NCBI GenBank assembly: GCA_913778205.1
Contig: CAJYUW010000001.1
Span: 1-64,000 of the forward strand
Origin: an uncultured Curtobacterium sp.
GTDB lineage: Bacteria > Actinomycetota > Actinomycetes > Actinomycetales > Microbacteriaceae
DNA length: 64,000 bases
Direction: 5' to 3'
The notes beneath the pieces were generated by a model, which saw nothing but the letters and a program-made list of their open reading frames with translations, was not told the origin of the DNA and did not search any database. Positions 25,205 to 34,874 of the stretch are shown in pieces. The stretch's first letter is position 1. Each line of letters opens with the position of its first letter. Made by a program: the position numbers and the translations under genes.

Positions 25205-25951
25205 ATGGTCACTCCCGTCGCCGTCGTCGGCGCCACCGGTCGACTCGGGGCCCTCGTGGCCGCCGTGGTCGAGGAACTGCCGGACTTCGAGCTCGTCGCG
25301 CGGCTGTCGTCGAAGGACGGCGCGCACGAGGCCCCGCCGTCGGTGTTCGCGGGGGCGGGACTCGTGGTGGACGTGACGGTCCCGGCGCTCAGCCCCGCGA
25401 TCGTGGAGAACGCGCTCGCGAGCGGCGCGAACGTGCTGGTGGGGACGTCCGGCTGGTCGCAGGACCGGCTCGCGAAGCTCCGCGCCGGTCTCGAGGCCCG
25501 GCCCGACCGGGGCGTCCTCGTCGTGCCGAACTTCTCGATCGGGTCCGTGCTCGGCACCCACCTGGCGACGATCGCGGCGCCGTGGTTCCCCTCGGTCGAG
25601 ATCGTCGAGACGCACCACGCCGGCAAGGTCGACTCCCCGTCCGGCACCGCCGTGCGCACCGCGGAGCTCGTCGCGGACGCCCGGCGCGAGGTCGGCCCCG
25701 TCGACGCGCCGCACGTCGACCAGCGGGCCCGCGGGCAGCAGGTCGCGAGCATCCCGATCCACTCCCTGCGTCTGCCGGGCGTGAAGGCGGTGCAGGACGT
25801 CCTGCTCAGCGGACCGGGCGAGACCCTGACGATCCGACACGACACGAACGACGACGTCGCCTACGTCGCGGGCATCCGCGCGGCGCTGGGATCGGTGGGG
25901 TCGATGCGCGGCCTGACGGTCGGGCTCGGCAGCGTCCTCGGCATCGGCTGA
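25205..25951 (+). CDS. dapB: 4-Hydroxy-tetrahydrodipicolinate reductase
   Basis: A 248-residue enzyme of diaminopimelate/lysine synthesis that reduces the DapA product with NAD(P)H. The nucleotide loop G-A-T-G-R-L-G is near residue 9. The substrate segment E-T-H-H-A-G-K-V-D-S-P-S-G-T-A holds the catalytic His-Lys pair. ATG 25205 is chosen because it is placed correctly for a leaderless start behind TAGGAT; ATG 25196 is within that -10 box. dapA lies 3 kb downstream and dapF 16 kb away, so the pathway is scattered. Confidence 0.96.
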   Translation: MVTPVAVVGATGRLGALVAAVVEELPDFELVARLSSKDGAHEAPPSVFAGAGLVVDVTVPALSPAIVENALASGANVLVGTSGWSQDRLAKLRAGLEARPDRGVLVVPNFSIGSVLGTHLATIAAPWFPSVEIVETHHAGKVDSPSGTAVRTAELVADARREVGPVDAPHVDQRARGQQVASIPIHSLRLPGVKAVQDVLLSGPGETLTIRHDTNDDVAYVAGIRAALGSVGSMRGLTVGLGSVLGIG

Positions 25952-25959
25952 GGCGCGCC

Positions 25960-26412
25960 GTGCGTTCCGTGCTGCGGTCACCGTTCTGGGGCGCCGCGCT
26001 CATGGCGGTGCTCCTCGTCCTGTACATCGTCCTCGTCGGGCAGCGCGCGGTCGCGTTCATCGCCACCGGCCTCCCGATCGGCATCGGCATCGGCGTGGCG
26101 CTGTTCGTCGTCGCGGTGATCGGCGCCGTCCTGCTCGTCCTCGAACTGCGCTTCGGGTTCCGCATCACCCGGCTGGGGGCACGGCTGGAACGCGAGGGCG
26201 GCGCCCCGGACGACGTGGTCGACGCGCGGCCCTCCGGCCGACCCACGCGCGAGGCCGCCGACGCACTCTTCCCGCGCTTCCGGGACGCGGTCGAGCAGGA
26301 CCCCTCGGACTGGCGCGGCTGGTACCGGCTCGGCGTCGTCTACGACGCGGCGGGTGACCGCAAGCGTGCCCGGGCCGCGATGCGCGAAGCGCTCACCAGG
26401 GCGCGGCGATGA
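25960..26412 (+). CDS. Small membrane protein with TPR-like tail
   Basis: A 150-residue protein with two membrane segments (about 10-27 and 35-62) and a cytoplasmic C-terminus that reads like one tetratricopeptide repeat (D-W-R-G-W-Y-R-L-G-V-V-Y-D-A-A-G-D then R-A-A-M-R-E-A-L). It starts 8 bases after dapB and is likely cotranscribed. The molecular role is unknown; TPRs usually bind partners. GTG 25960 is the first start after the dapB stop. A perfect 23-bp hairpin overlaps its stop. Confidence 0.78.
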   Translation: MRSVLRSPFWGAALMAVLLVLYIVLVGQRAVAFIATGLPIGIGIGVALFVVAVIGAVLLVLELRFGFRITRLGARLEREGGAPDDVVDARPSGRPTREAADALFPRFRDAVEQDPSDWRGWYRLGVVYDAAGDRKRARAAMREALTRARR

Positions 26413-26458
26413 CGGACGGGAGGCCCGTGGCGGGTCCGCCACGGGCCTCCCGTCCGTC
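26411..26458. terminator. Perfect 23-bp bidirectional hairpin
   Basis: GACGGACGGGAGGCCCGTGG and three more bases pair fully with the other arm across two bases. It lies between convergent genes and can stop transcription both ways. Confidence 0.9.
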
Positions 26459-26469
26459 CCGCACCGCGT

Positions 26470-27390
26470 TCAGAAGGCCGCGTCGACCGCGTCCTCGGCA
26501 CGCGTGTACCGGAACGTGTACCCGCTCTCGGTGAGCTTCCGCGGCACCATCTGCTGGTTCGACAGCAGCATCTCGTCGGCGGCCTCGCGGAGCAGCAGCC
26601 GGAGCGCGAACGCGGGCACGCTGAACAGGTAGGGGCGGTGCAGGTCGTCGGCCACGCGGTGCGTGATCCGGTCCGCCACCGCCGGCTCCGGGCCCGCGAG
26701 GTTCACCGGGCCGGACACCGACGCGGCGTCGGGGCTGGTGGCGAGGTGCACGATGGCCCCGACCTCGTCCTCGAGGGCGATCCACGGCCAGTACTGCCCG
26801 CCGGTCCCGAGCTTGCCGCCGAGGCCGGACTTCGTCAGCGGCACGAGCGGTGCGAGCGCACCGCCGCCCTGGCCCACGACGATCCCGGTGCGGAGCGTGA
26901 CCACGCGGACGCCGTCGGGCGCGGCGTTCGCCGCGGACTCCCACGCGGTGCAGACCTCGGCGAGGAAGCCGGTCCCTGCCGCTGCGTCGTCGTCGAGGAC
27001 GTCTGCCGGCCGGTCGCCGTACACACCCGAGGCGGAGCCGGACAGGAACAGTGCGGGCGGGTTGGCCGCGTGCCGCATCGCCTCGACGAGGGTCTCGGTG
27101 GCGGACACCCGGGAGCGGAGGATCTCCTGCTTGTAGGCCTGGGTCCACGGCAGCTTGCCGATGTTCGCCCCCGCGAGGTTGACCACGACGTCGGCGCCGT
27201 CGATGACCGCCGGGTCGAGCGGTCGGGAGCCCGGCGCCCACCGGAACTCGGCGGGGGAGCGCGGCTCGCGACGGACGAGCGTGGAGACGCGGTGGCCCGC
27301 CTGGCGGAGCGCGTGGACGAGCGGCGTCCCGATGAAGCCGGACGCGCCGGCGACCACGATCGAGAGGGGCTGGGGGGTCGTGTCGGGCAT
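26470..27390 (-). CDS. TIGR01777 family NAD(P)-binding epimerase-like protein
   Basis: A 306-residue Rossmann-fold protein of the TIGR01777 (YfcH-like) branch of the short-chain dehydrogenases. The dinucleotide loop G-A-S-G-F-I-G-T is near residue 15; N-L-A-G-A-N-I follows near 75; and [10 protein letters not shown] is the modified catalytic region. The C-terminal DUF1731 part ends in Y-T-F-R-Y-T. Its reaction is unknown. The -10 box TAGCGT is 7 bases before ATG 27390, setting the start; the frame open beyond runs antisense to thyA. Confidence 0.9.
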   Translation of the reverse strand: MPDTTPQPLSIVVAGASGFIGTPLVHALRQAGHRVSTLVRREPRSPAEFRWAPGSRPLDPAVIDGADVVVNLAGANIGKLPWTQAYKQEILRSRVSATETLVEAMRHAANPPALFLSGSASGVYGDRPADVLDDDAAAGTGFLAEVCTAWESAANAAPDGVRVVTLRTGIVVGQGGGALAPLVPLTKSGLGGKLGTGGQYWPWIALEDEVGAIVHLATSPDAASVSGPVNLAGPEPAVADRITHRVADDLHRPYLFSVPAFALRLLLREAADEMLLSNQQMVPRKLTESGYTFRYTRAEDAVDAAF

Positions 27391-27397
27391 GCGCACC

Positions 27398-27403
27398 ACG
27401 CTA
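27398..27403 (-). promoter_or_regulatory. -10 box (TAGCGT) of the TIGR01777 gene
   Basis: TAGCGT on the minus strand is followed by 7 bases and ATG 27390, indicating a leaderless message. Confidence 0.6.
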
Positions 27404-27467
27404 CTCAGCGGCCGGGAGGCTCGGCCCGGGTGGCGCCTGTGAGGTCGCCGATGCAGATCGTCCCGTC

Positions 27468-27473
27468 TACGCT
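27468..27473 (+). promoter_or_regulatory. -10 box (TACGCT) of thyA
   Basis: TACGCT is followed by 7 bases and GTG 27481. There is no ribosome binding site, so thyA is probably leaderless. Confidence 0.65.
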
Positions 27474-27480
27474 CGGGTGC

Positions 27481-28308
27481 GTGACCGACGCGACCGTGCA
27501 GCCCGACCCGACCGTCCCCACCCCCTACGAGGACCTGCTGCGCCGCGTGCTCGAGGAGGGCACCCCGAAGGGCGACCGCACCGGCACCGGCACGCGCAGC
27601 ATCTTCGGCGCCCAGCTCCGGTACGACCTGTCGCAGGGCTTCCCGCTCGTCTCGACCAAGCGCGTCCACGTGAAGTCCGTCGCGTACGAGCTGCTGTGGT
27701 TCCTCCGGGGCGACGGCAACGCCCGTTGGCTGCAGGAGCACGGCGTCCGGATCTGGAACGAGTGGGCGGGCGAGGACGGCGACCTCGGCCCGGTCTACGG
27801 CGTGCAGTGGCGCTCCTGGCCGACCCCGTCGGGCGAGCACGTCGACCAGATCGCGCAGGTCATCGAGCAGATCCGCAACGACCCCGACTCCCGCCGGCTC
27901 ATCGTGTCCGCGTGGAACGTGGCCGACGTGCCGGACATGGCGCTCGCCCCCTGCCACGCGTTCTTCCAGTTCTACGTCGTCGACGGCAAGCTCTCGTGCC
28001 AGCTCTACCAGCGGAGCGCGGACATGTTCCTCGGGGTCCCGTTCAACATCGCCTCGTACGCGTTGCTCACGCACATGATCGCCGCGCAGACCGGGCTCGA
28101 GGTCGGCGACTTCGTGTGGACCGGCGGTGACTGCCACGTGTACGACAACCACGTCGAGCAGGTCCGCGAGCAGCTCACCCGGACGCCGTACCCGATGCCG
28201 ACGCTGCGTCTCGCGCCGCGGGACTCGATCGACGACTACGTGTACGAGGACATCGAGGTCGTCGGGTACCACCACCACCCCGCGATCCGGGCCGCGGTCG
28301 CCGTCTGA
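27481..28308 (+). CDS. thyA: Thymidylate synthase
   Basis: A 275-residue enzyme that methylates dUMP to dTMP using methylene-tetrahydrofolate. The nucleophile is the Cys of [10 protein letters not shown] near residue 157; [12 protein letters not shown] and the C-terminal Y-H-H-H-P-A-I are conserved. The GTG is set by the leaderless promoter. The stop overlaps the folA ATG (TGATG), so the dihydrofolate made by ThyA is recycled by its operon partner. Confidence 0.98.
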   Translation: MTDATVQPDPTVPTPYEDLLRRVLEEGTPKGDRTGTGTRSIFGAQLRYDLSQGFPLVSTKRVHVKSVAYELLWFLRGDGNARWLQEHGVRIWNEWAGEDGDLGPVYGVQWRSWPTPSGEHVDQIAQVIEQIRNDPDSRRLIVSAWNVADVPDMALAPCHAFFQFYVVDGKLSCQLYQRSADMFLGVPFNIASYALLTHMIAAQTGLEVGDFVWTGGDCHVYDNHVEQVREQLTRTPYPMPTLRLAPRDSIDDYVYEDIEVVGYHHHPAIRAAVAV

Positions 28309-28844
28309 TGGCGTCGGTCGACCCGTCCGGCGCCTGGACGGAGCCGGTCCGGGGCGTCGGGATGGTCTGGGCGCGGTCCCGTTCCGGGGTGATCGGCGCG
28401 GACGGCGGGATGCCCTGGCACGTCCCGGAGGACCTCGCGCACTTCCGGCAGGTCACGGGCGACGCCACCGTCGTGATGGGCCGGCGGACGTGGGAGTCCC
28501 TCCCGCCGCGGTTCCGCCCGCTGCCCGGGCGCCGGAACGTCGTGCTCACGCGCGACGCTGCGTGGGCGTCCACGGATGATGCTGCCGGGGCCGAGGCGGC
28601 GCACGACCTCGCGACCGCGCTCGACACGGACGAGCCCGTGTGGATCATCGGCGGCGGGCAGGTGTACGCGGCCGGACTCGCCTTCGCGGACCGGGTGTCC
28701 GAGACCGTCATCGACGTCGAGGTCCCCGGCGACACGGTCGCGCCGGAGCTCGGCGCGGGGTGGGCCCTCGCCGACGAGGGCCCGTGGCAGGAGTCCCGCG
28801 TCGACGGCACCCGCTTCCGCTTCCTGGAGTGGCGCCGCGCCTGA
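28308..28844 (+). CDS. folA: Dihydrofolate reductase
   Basis: A 178-residue enzyme that reduces dihydrofolate with NADPH. Family marks are I-G-A-D-G-G-M-P-W-H with the substrate-binding acidic residue shortly after (V-P-E-D), V-V-M-G-R-R-T-W-E-S-L-P and I-I-G-G-G-Q-V-Y. The N-terminus is about 15 residues longer than typical. It overlaps thyA by one base and the two form an operon. About 80 bp downstream lies a 60-bp inverted repeat. Confidence 0.97.
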   Translation: MASVDPSGAWTEPVRGVGMVWARSRSGVIGADGGMPWHVPEDLAHFRQVTGDATVVMGRRTWESLPPRFRPLPGRRNVVLTRDAAWASTDDAAGAEAAHDLATALDTDEPVWIIGGGQVYAAGLAFADRVSETVIDVEVPGDTVAPELGAGWALADEGPWQESRVDGTRFRFLEWRRA

Positions 28845-28926
28845 GCGGCCGCCGCCGCGCGGCCGCGCGCCCGCGGCGCGCCCGCGGCGCGCTGTGCGCG
28901 GCCGCGCGCGGCTGGTGCTGCCCTTC

Positions 28927-28986
28927 GCACAACCAAAGTGCCTCCGAACCGCGGAGGCGCGCGGTGCGGACCGACTTTGGTTGTGC
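28927..28986. repeat. 60-bp inverted-repeat element, copy 2
   Basis: Arms start GCACAACCAAAGT and end ACTTTGGTTGTGC. Including three flanking bases each side, the outer 16 bp pair perfectly (28924-28939 with 28974-28989); an inner GCCTCCG/CGGAGGC hairpin also forms. The 60-bp length and arms match copies at 11012 and 45696. Confidence 0.9.
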
Positions 28987-29088
28987 GAACCGCAGCGGCG
29001 CACGACCGGGCGGGCACGCCGGGGCCGAGCCGTGCCTCCTGGCCGGCCCACCGTCCGGGCGGACTGCGGGATCGACGCCCGACCCCGG

Positions 29089-29094
29089 TACGCT
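29089..29094 (+). promoter_or_regulatory. -10 box (TACGCT) of dapA
   Basis: TACGCT is followed by 7 bases and GTG 29102, a leaderless layout. Confidence 0.65.
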
Positions 29095-29101
29095 GGACCC
29101 C

Positions 29102-30079
29102 GTGTCCACGCGTGAGAATCCCTTCGGCCAGGTCCTCGTCGCCCTCGTGACCCCGTTCACCGCCGACGGCGAGGTCGACTGGCCGGGCGTCGAGCAGCAC
29201 ATCGACGACTGCATCACGGCCGGGGCCGACGGCATCGTCGTCACGGGCACCACGGGCGAGACGTCGACGCTCACCGACCCGGAGAAGCTCCGCCTGGTCG
29301 AGGTCGGCAAGTCCGTCGCAGCGGGCCGGGCGAAGATCATCACCGGCGGCGGCTCGAACGAGACCGCGCACGCGATCCACCTCTACAAGCAGAGCGAGCA
29401 GGCCGGCGCGGACGGCGTCATGATCGTCACGCCGTACTACAACAAGCCGACCCAGGCCGGCGTGCTCACCCACTTCCGCATGATCGCGGACGCCACCGAC
29501 CTGCCGGTGATCCTCTACGACATCCCCGGCCGCACCGGGATCCCGATCACGTACGAGACCATCGTGCGGGCCTCGCACCACCCGAACATCCTCGCCGTGA
29601 AGGACGCCAAGGGCGACTTCGCCGAGGTCTCCCGGGTGCTCAACAACACCGACCTCATGTACTTCTCGGGCGACGACACGAACGTGCTCCCGCACCTGTC
29701 GATCGGCGCCACCGGGCTCATCGGCGTGACCGCGAACATCACGAGCACCCCGTACCGCACGATCGTGGACGCCGTGAACCGCGGCGACCTCGCGACCGCG
29801 ACCGCCGAGCACAAGCGCGTCGAGCCGCTCGTCCGCGCCGTCATGACCCACGTGCCCGGTACCGTCGCGGCGAAGTACATCCTGCACGGGCTCGGCCGCA
29901 TCGGCAGCCCGCGCGTCCGCCTGCCCCTCGTCGGGCCGGAGGACACCGAGGCGTACGCCATCGAGACCTCCCTCGAGGCGGTCCGGGACATCCCCGGCGC
30001 CGACTTCTCGAACTTCCGTCCCGACCGCAACGCAGCGGCCGGTGGCGCTCTGCCGAAGGTGCCAGGCACCACACGTTAG
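29102..30079 (+). CDS. dapA: 4-Hydroxy-tetrahydrodipicolinate synthase
   Basis: A 325-residue aldolase that condenses pyruvate and aspartate semialdehyde, the first step of lysine/diaminopimelate synthesis. The pyruvate-binding G-T-T-G-E-T-S-T-L is near 45; the Schiff-base lysine is in L-A-V-K-D-A-K-G-D near 170; the catalytic Tyr is in T-P-Y-Y-N-K-P. It is slightly longer than family norm owing to a loose C-terminus. rnj follows 47 bp on, a gene order conserved in actinobacteria. Confidence 0.98.
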   Translation: MSTRENPFGQVLVALVTPFTADGEVDWPGVEQHIDDCITAGADGIVVTGTTGETSTLTDPEKLRLVEVGKSVAAGRAKIITGGGSNETAHAIHLYKQSEQAGADGVMIVTPYYNKPTQAGVLTHFRMIADATDLPVILYDIPGRTGIPITYETIVRASHHPNILAVKDAKGDFAEVSRVLNNTDLMYFSGDDTNVLPHLSIGATGLIGVTANITSTPYRTIVDAVNRGDLATATAEHKRVEPLVRAVMTHVPGTVAAKYILHGLGRIGSPRVRLPLVGPEDTEAYAIETSLEAVRDIPGADFSNFRPDRNAAAGGALPKVPGTTR

Positions 30080-30126
30080 GAAGACCGCGGCGCACGGGCA
30101 GTGCGCCCCACGACAGTCAGGACCGA

Positions 30127-31803
30127 ATGCCCACCCAGATCTCCGAACCACAGCCGCTCGAACCCGGCACCCTCCGCGTCGTCCCCATCGGGGGCCTCGG
30201 CGAGATCGGTCGCAACATGACCGTGTACGAGTACGAGGGCAAGCTCCTCGTCGTCGACGCGGGCGTGCTGTTCCCGGAGGAGCACCAGCCCGGTGTCGAC
30301 CTCATCCTGCCGGACTTCGCGCCCATCCGGGACCGTCTCGACGACGTCCTCGGCGTCGTGCTCACGCACGGTCACGAGGACCACATCGGTGCCGTCCCGT
30401 ACCTGCTCAAGCTCAAGGGCGACATCCCGCTGATCGGCTCCACGCTGACCCTCGCACTCGTCGAGGCGAAGCTCAAGGAACACCGGATCAAGCCGTACAC
30501 GCTCGTCGTCCAGGAGGACCAGACCGAGCAGCTCGGCCCGTTCCACCTCGAGTTCGTCGCCGTCAACCACTCCATCCCGGACGCCCTCGCCGTCGCGATC
30601 ACGACCCCCGCCGGTCGGGTCCTGCACACGGGCGACTTCAAGATGGACCAGCTCCCGCTGGACGACCGCATCACGGACCTCCGCGCCTTCGCCCGCCTCG
30701 GCGAGCAGGGCGTCGACCTGTTCCTGCCGGACTCGACGAACGCCGACGTCCCGGGATTCACCGCCCCCGAGCGCGACATCGGCCCGGTCCTCGAGAACAT
30801 CATCACGCGCGCCCGCAAGAAGGTCGTCGTGGCGAGCTTCTCGTCGCACGTCCACCGTGTGCAGCAGGTCCTCGACGCCGCGGCGGCCGCGAACCGCAAG
30901 GTCGCGTTCATGGGGCGCTCGATGATCCGCAACATGACGATCGCGGCCGAGCTCGGCTACCTCCGGGTGCCCGAGAACGTGCTCATCGACACGAAGAAGG
31001 CGAAGAACGTCCCGGACGACCAGATCGTCTACATGTCGACCGGGTCGCAGGGTGAGCCGATGGCCGTCCTCGCGCGCATGGCGAACCTCGAGCACCAGAT
31101 CGAGATCGGCGAGGGCGACACCGTCATCCTCGCGTCGTCCCTCATCCCGGGGAACGAGAACGCCGTGTACCGCGTCATCGACGGGCTCACCAAGCTCGGC
31201 GCGAAGGTCGTGCACAAGGGCAACGCACGCGTGCACGTCTCCGGTCACGCCAGCGCTGGCGAGCTGCTCTACTGCTACAACATCCTGCGGCCGAAGAACG
31301 TGCTCCCCGTGCACGGCGAGCACCGTCACCTGTACGCGAGCGCCGACCTCGCGATCCAGACCGGGGTGCCGCCGCGGAACGTCATCCTCGGGCAGGACGG
31401 CATCGTCGTGGACCTCAAGGACGGCGAGGTCACGGTCGCCGGGCAGCTCGACATCGGCTACGTGTACGTCGACGGCTCGACCGTCGGCGAGATCACCGAC
31501 GCCGACCTCAAGGACCGCCGTGTCCTCGCGGAAGAGGGCTTCATCTCCATCTTCTGCGCCGTCGACTTCACCACGGGTCAGTGCGTCATCGGCCCGGAGA
31601 TCCAGTCGCGCGGCTTCGCCGAGGACGACTCGGTGTTCGACGACGTGCGTCCGCAGATCGCGAAGGCGCTGGCCGAGGCGGCCGCGAACGGCACGCGCGA
31701 CCAGCACGCCTTCAGCCAGGTGGTCCGCCGCACGGTCGGTCGCTGGGTCAACTCGAAGCACCGTCGCCGCCCGATGATCGTCCCGGTGGTCATCGAGGCG
31801 TAG
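30127..31803 (+). CDS. rnj: Ribonuclease J
   Basis: A 558-residue metallo-beta-lactamase/beta-CASP nuclease with 5'-3' exo and endo activity in mRNA decay and rRNA maturation. Metal ligands are in T-H-G-H-E-D-H-I-G near residue 80, H-S-I-P-D and H-T-G-D-F-K; the beta-CASP part has H-V-S-G-H-A-S near residue 375. The C-terminal domain is present. It is usually cotranscribed with dapA. The ATG is the first with the family N-terminus; the ribosome binding site is weak. Confidence 0.97.
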   Translation: MPTQISEPQPLEPGTLRVVPIGGLGEIGRNMTVYEYEGKLLVVDAGVLFPEEHQPGVDLILPDFAPIRDRLDDVLGVVLTHGHEDHIGAVPYLLKLKGDIPLIGSTLTLALVEAKLKEHRIKPYTLVVQEDQTEQLGPFHLEFVAVNHSIPDALAVAITTPAGRVLHTGDFKMDQLPLDDRITDLRAFARLGEQGVDLFLPDSTNADVPGFTAPERDIGPVLENIITRARKKVVVASFSSHVHRVQQVLDAAAAANRKVAFMGRSMIRNMTIAAELGYLRVPENVLIDTKKAKNVPDDQIVYMSTGSQGEPMAVLARMANLEHQIEIGEGDTVILASSLIPGNENAVYRVIDGLTKLGAKVVHKGNARVHVSGHASAGELLYCYNILRPKNVLPVHGEHRHLYASADLAIQTGVPPRNVILGQDGIVVDLKDGEVTVAGQLDIGYVYVDGSTVGEITDADLKDRRVLAEEGFISIFCAVDFTTGQCVIGPEIQSRGFAEDDSVFDDVRPQIAKALAEAAANGTRDQHAFSQVVRRTVGRWVNSKHRRRPMIVPVVIEA

Positions 31804-31840
31804 TCGCGTCCGCCGGGCGCGCTCGCGCGCGGTCCGGCCT

Positions 31841-31884
31841 GGAGGCCCGTCACACGTCCGTCACGGACGCTGCGGCGGGCCTCC
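31841..31884 (+). terminator. GGAGGCCC hairpin after rnj
   Basis: GGAGGCCC pairs with GGGCCTCC around an inner CGTCCGT/ACGGACG stem, between rnj and ftsK. Confidence 0.65.
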
Positions 31885-31907
31885 CTCGCTTTGTCCTGGG
31901 CGGGGAT

Positions 31908-31913
31908 TAGGGT
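31908..31913 (+). promoter_or_regulatory. -10 box (TAGGGT) of ftsK
   Basis: TAGGGT is followed by 7 bases and ATG 31921, a leaderless start that rejects the upstream in-frame codon at 31891. Confidence 0.65.
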
Positions 31914-31920
31914 TCTGCCC

Positions 31921-34869
31921 ATGGCCGGAGGCACCAAGTCGACCACGCGCTCACGCGCGTCCTCGTCGTCGCGCACGAGCGCGTCGCGCGGGACGACGCG
32001 CACCCAGGCGACGACGAAGAAGCTCCCGCCGGCCACCCAGCCCCCGGTGTTCCGGGAGCAGAACCCCCTCGTGACGTTCTGGCTGGCCATGGCGCACGGC
32101 GTCGGAGCCCTGTTCCGCGTGCTCGGCAAGGAGTCCCTGGCGAAGGACGAACGCCGTGACGGGTTCCCGTTCCTGCTCGTCCTGCTCGCGATCGCGGGGG
32201 CCGTCGTCGAGTGGCTCAACCCGACGAGCATCGTCTCGGTGAACCTCGACGCGTACACGTTCGGCGGACTCTTCGGACGGTTGGCGTTCGCGCTCCCGGT
32301 GATCATGGTGGTCTTCGCGGGATGGCTCTTCCGGCACCCCGCCTCGGTCCACGACAACACCCGGATCGGGATCGGCCTCGGGATCCTGCTCGTGTCGATC
32401 TCGTCGCTCTGCCACGTCTTCCGTGGGACGCCGAGCGCGTCCGACGGCATGCCGACCCTCGCCGCGGCAGGTGGCGTGCTCGGCTGGGTCGTCATCGGGT
32501 GGCTCGTGACGATCGCGACGGCCTGGGTCGCGGTGCCGGTGGCCGTCGTGCTGCTCGTGCTCTCGCTCTTCATCATCACGAAGACGCCGCCGAACAAGAC
32601 CGGTCGCCGACTCCACGAGCTCTACGCGTACCTGTTCGGCGCCCCGGCCCCGGCTCCGGCCGAGGAGTCGGTCGACACCGCGCCGGAGCCGACGCCGCGG
32701 AAGCCCCGCGGCAAGGGGAAGAAGGACTCCCAGGAGTTCCAGCTCTTCGACGACCTCGGGTTCGGCGAGGACGGCGCTCCCGGCGACGAGTCGGTCGAGA
32801 CCGTGCCGTGGTGGCGCCGCAACAAGTCCGGCCGTGAGGAAGACCCGGCGTTCGACAGCCCCGTGCTGCCCGCCGCCGCGACCCAGGCCGCACCGCCCGC
32901 GCCGCCGTCGGTCTCCCCGAACGCCGGTGCCGCCGCCGGGCTCGTCGACCACACGCCGGCCGAGCCCGGATCGGTGAACCTCAACGACTCGATCGAGCAG
33001 GAACTCGAGCACGCCGAACAGGCGCTCCGCGACTTCGGCGCCGAGGTGCCGGCCGCACCGGCTCGCGTCGCCGAGCCGACGCTGGGCGGCGCCGCCGCGG
33101 ATGTGGCCCGTCCGGATGCCGGGGTGTCCCCGGTGGTCTCCCCGAGCCTCCCGGCCGAGGACATCGCGGACGACCCGGCCGACGCCGCCGACGGCCTGTC
33201 GGCGACCGCCGACGACGAAGACCCCGACAAGCCGTACCGGCTCCCCGCCGCCACCACGTTGAGCGCGGGGACCCCGTCGGTCGCGCGCAGCCAGGCGAAC
33301 GACGACATCGTCGCGGCGATCACCGGCGTCCTGACCGAGTTCAAGGTCGACGCGAAGGTGACCGGGTTCTCCCGCGGGCCGACGGTCACGCGCTACGAGA
33401 TCGAGCTCGGGCCGGGCGTCAAGGTCGAGCGCGTCACCGCGCTGTCGAAGAACCTGTCGTACGCGGTCGCCTCGAACGAGGTGCGCATCCTGTCGCCGAT
33501 CCCGGGCAAGAGCGCGATCGGCGTCGAGATCCCGAACACCGACCGCGAGACCGTCTCGCTCGGCGACGTCCTCCGCTCGAACGCCGCACGCAAGTCGAAG
33601 CACCCGATGACGATCGGCGTCGGCAAGGACGTCGAGGGCGGCTTCGTCGTCGCGAACCTCGCGAAGATGCCGCACCTGCTCGTCGCTGGCTCCACCGGTT
33701 CCGGCAAGTCGGTGTTCATCAACTCGATGATCACCTCGCTCCTGATGCGCGCGAAGCCGTCCGAGGTGCGCATGGTCCTCGTCGACCCGAAGCGCGTCGA
33801 GCTCTCGATCTACGCCGGCGTCCCGCACCTCATCACGCCCATCATCACGAACCCGAAGAAGGCGGCCGAAGCGCTGCAGTGGGTCGTGAAGGAGATGGAC
33901 ATGCGGTACGACGACCTCGCGTCGTTCGGGTTCCGCCACGTCGACGACTTCAACAAGGCGATCGAGGACAACGAGATCATCCTGCCGGCGGGGAGCGAGC
34001 GGAAGCTCAAGAAGTACCCGTACCTGCTCGTCGTGGTTGACGAGCTCGCCGACCTCATGCTCGTCGCCCCGCGCGACGTCGAGGAGTCGATCGTCCGCAT
34101 CACCCAGCTCGCCCGCGCCGCCGGCATCCACCTCGTGCTCGCGACGCAGCGGCCCTCCGTGGACGTCATCACCGGTCTGATCAAGGCGAACGTGCCCTCC
34201 CGCGTCGCGTTCGCCGTGACGAGCGTCACCGACTCCCGGGTCATCCTCGACCAGCCCGGTGCCGACAAGCTCATCGGGCAGGGCGATGCGCTCTTCCTGC
34301 CGATGGGGTCCTCGAAGGCCCTCCGCGTGCAGGGCGCCTGGGTGCAGGAGAGTGAGGTCGCCGAGGTCGTCCAGCACGTCACGAGGCAGGCCCGCCCGGA
34401 GTACCGCCAGGACGTCCAGGCCGTCGTCGAACGCAAGGAGATCGACGCGGACATCGGCGACGACCTCGAGCTGCTCCTCGCCGCGGTCGAGCAGGTCGTC
34501 TCCACCCAGTTCGGCTCGACGTCGATGCTGCAGCGCAAGCTCCGCGTCGGGTTCGCCAAGGCCGGGCGCCTGATGGACCTCATGGAGTCGCGCGACATCG
34601 TCGGGCCGTCGGAGGGGTCCAAGGCCCGCGACGTGCTCGTGACGCCGGACCAACTGCCGAGCGTGCTCGCGAAGCTCCGGGGCGAGGAACCCCCGACCGC
34701 TGCCCCTACGCCCGCCGCACCGGCCGCCGCCGCACCGGCCAGCCCTGCGTCGGACGCCGGCGACGACGACCGCTACGGCGGCGACCCGGTCGCGGACATG
34801 ACACGCGGGTACCCTGAGGAGGACGACGGACCGGACGAGGACGCGTGGGGACTGACCGGCAGGGAGTGA
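31921..34869 (+). CDS. ftsK: DNA translocase FtsK/SpoIIIE
   Basis: A 982-residue septal DNA pump that clears chromosome from the closing septum. About 60 Ser/Thr/Arg-rich residues precede four to five membrane segments (near 80-215). An acidic Pro/Ala linker follows, with a Lys-rich stretch near 265. The motor domain has Walker A G-S-T-G-S-G-K-S near residue 590 and [11 protein letters not shown] as Walker B. The C-terminal gamma domain has [12 protein letters not shown], which in other species reads KOPS signs. It is followed six bases later by pgsA and likely heads that operon. Confidence 0.96.
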   Translation: MAGGTKSTTRSRASSSSRTSASRGTTRTQATTKKLPPATQPPVFREQNPLVTFWLAMAHGVGALFRVLGKESLAKDERRDGFPFLLVLLAIAGAVVEWLNPTSIVSVNLDAYTFGGLFGRLAFALPVIMVVFAGWLFRHPASVHDNTRIGIGLGILLVSISSLCHVFRGTPSASDGMPTLAAAGGVLGWVVIGWLVTIATAWVAVPVAVVLLVLSLFIITKTPPNKTGRRLHELYAYLFGAPAPAPAEESVDTAPEPTPRKPRGKGKKDSQEFQLFDDLGFGEDGAPGDESVETVPWWRRNKSGREEDPAFDSPVLPAAATQAAPPAPPSVSPNAGAAAGLVDHTPAEPGSVNLNDSIEQELEHAEQALRDFGAEVPAAPARVAEPTLGGAAADVARPDAGVSPVVSPSLPAEDIADDPADAADGLSATADDEDPDKPYRLPAATTLSAGTPSVARSQANDDIVAAITGVLTEFKVDAKVTGFSRGPTVTRYEIELGPGVKVERVTALSKNLSYAVASNEVRILSPIPGKSAIGVEIPNTDRETVSLGDVLRSNAARKSKHPMTIGVGKDVEGGFVVANLAKMPHLLVAGSTGSGKSVFINSMITSLLMRAKPSEVRMVLVDPKRVELSIYAGVPHLITPIITNPKKAAEALQWVVKEMDMRYDDLASFGFRHVDDFNKAIEDNEIILPAGSERKLKKYPYLLVVVDELADLMLVAPRDVEESIVRITQLARAAGIHLVLATQRPSVDVITGLIKANVPSRVAFAVTSVTDSRVILDQPGADKLIGQGDALFLPMGSSKALRVQGAWVQESEVAEVVQHVTRQARPEYRQDVQAVVERKEIDADIGDDLELLLAAVEQVVSTQFGSTSMLQRKLRVGFAKAGRLMDLMESRDIVGPSEGSKARDVLVTPDQLPSVLAKLRGEEPPTAAPTPAAPAAAAPASPASDAGDDDRYGGDPVADMTRGYPEEDDGPDEDAWGLTGRE

Positions 34870-34874
34870 GTGCG

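Noticed and set aside
31951-34653. 900-codon minus-strand open frame
   Set aside because: It lies fully antisense to ftsK, which has all its domains, and has low-complexity shadow composition.
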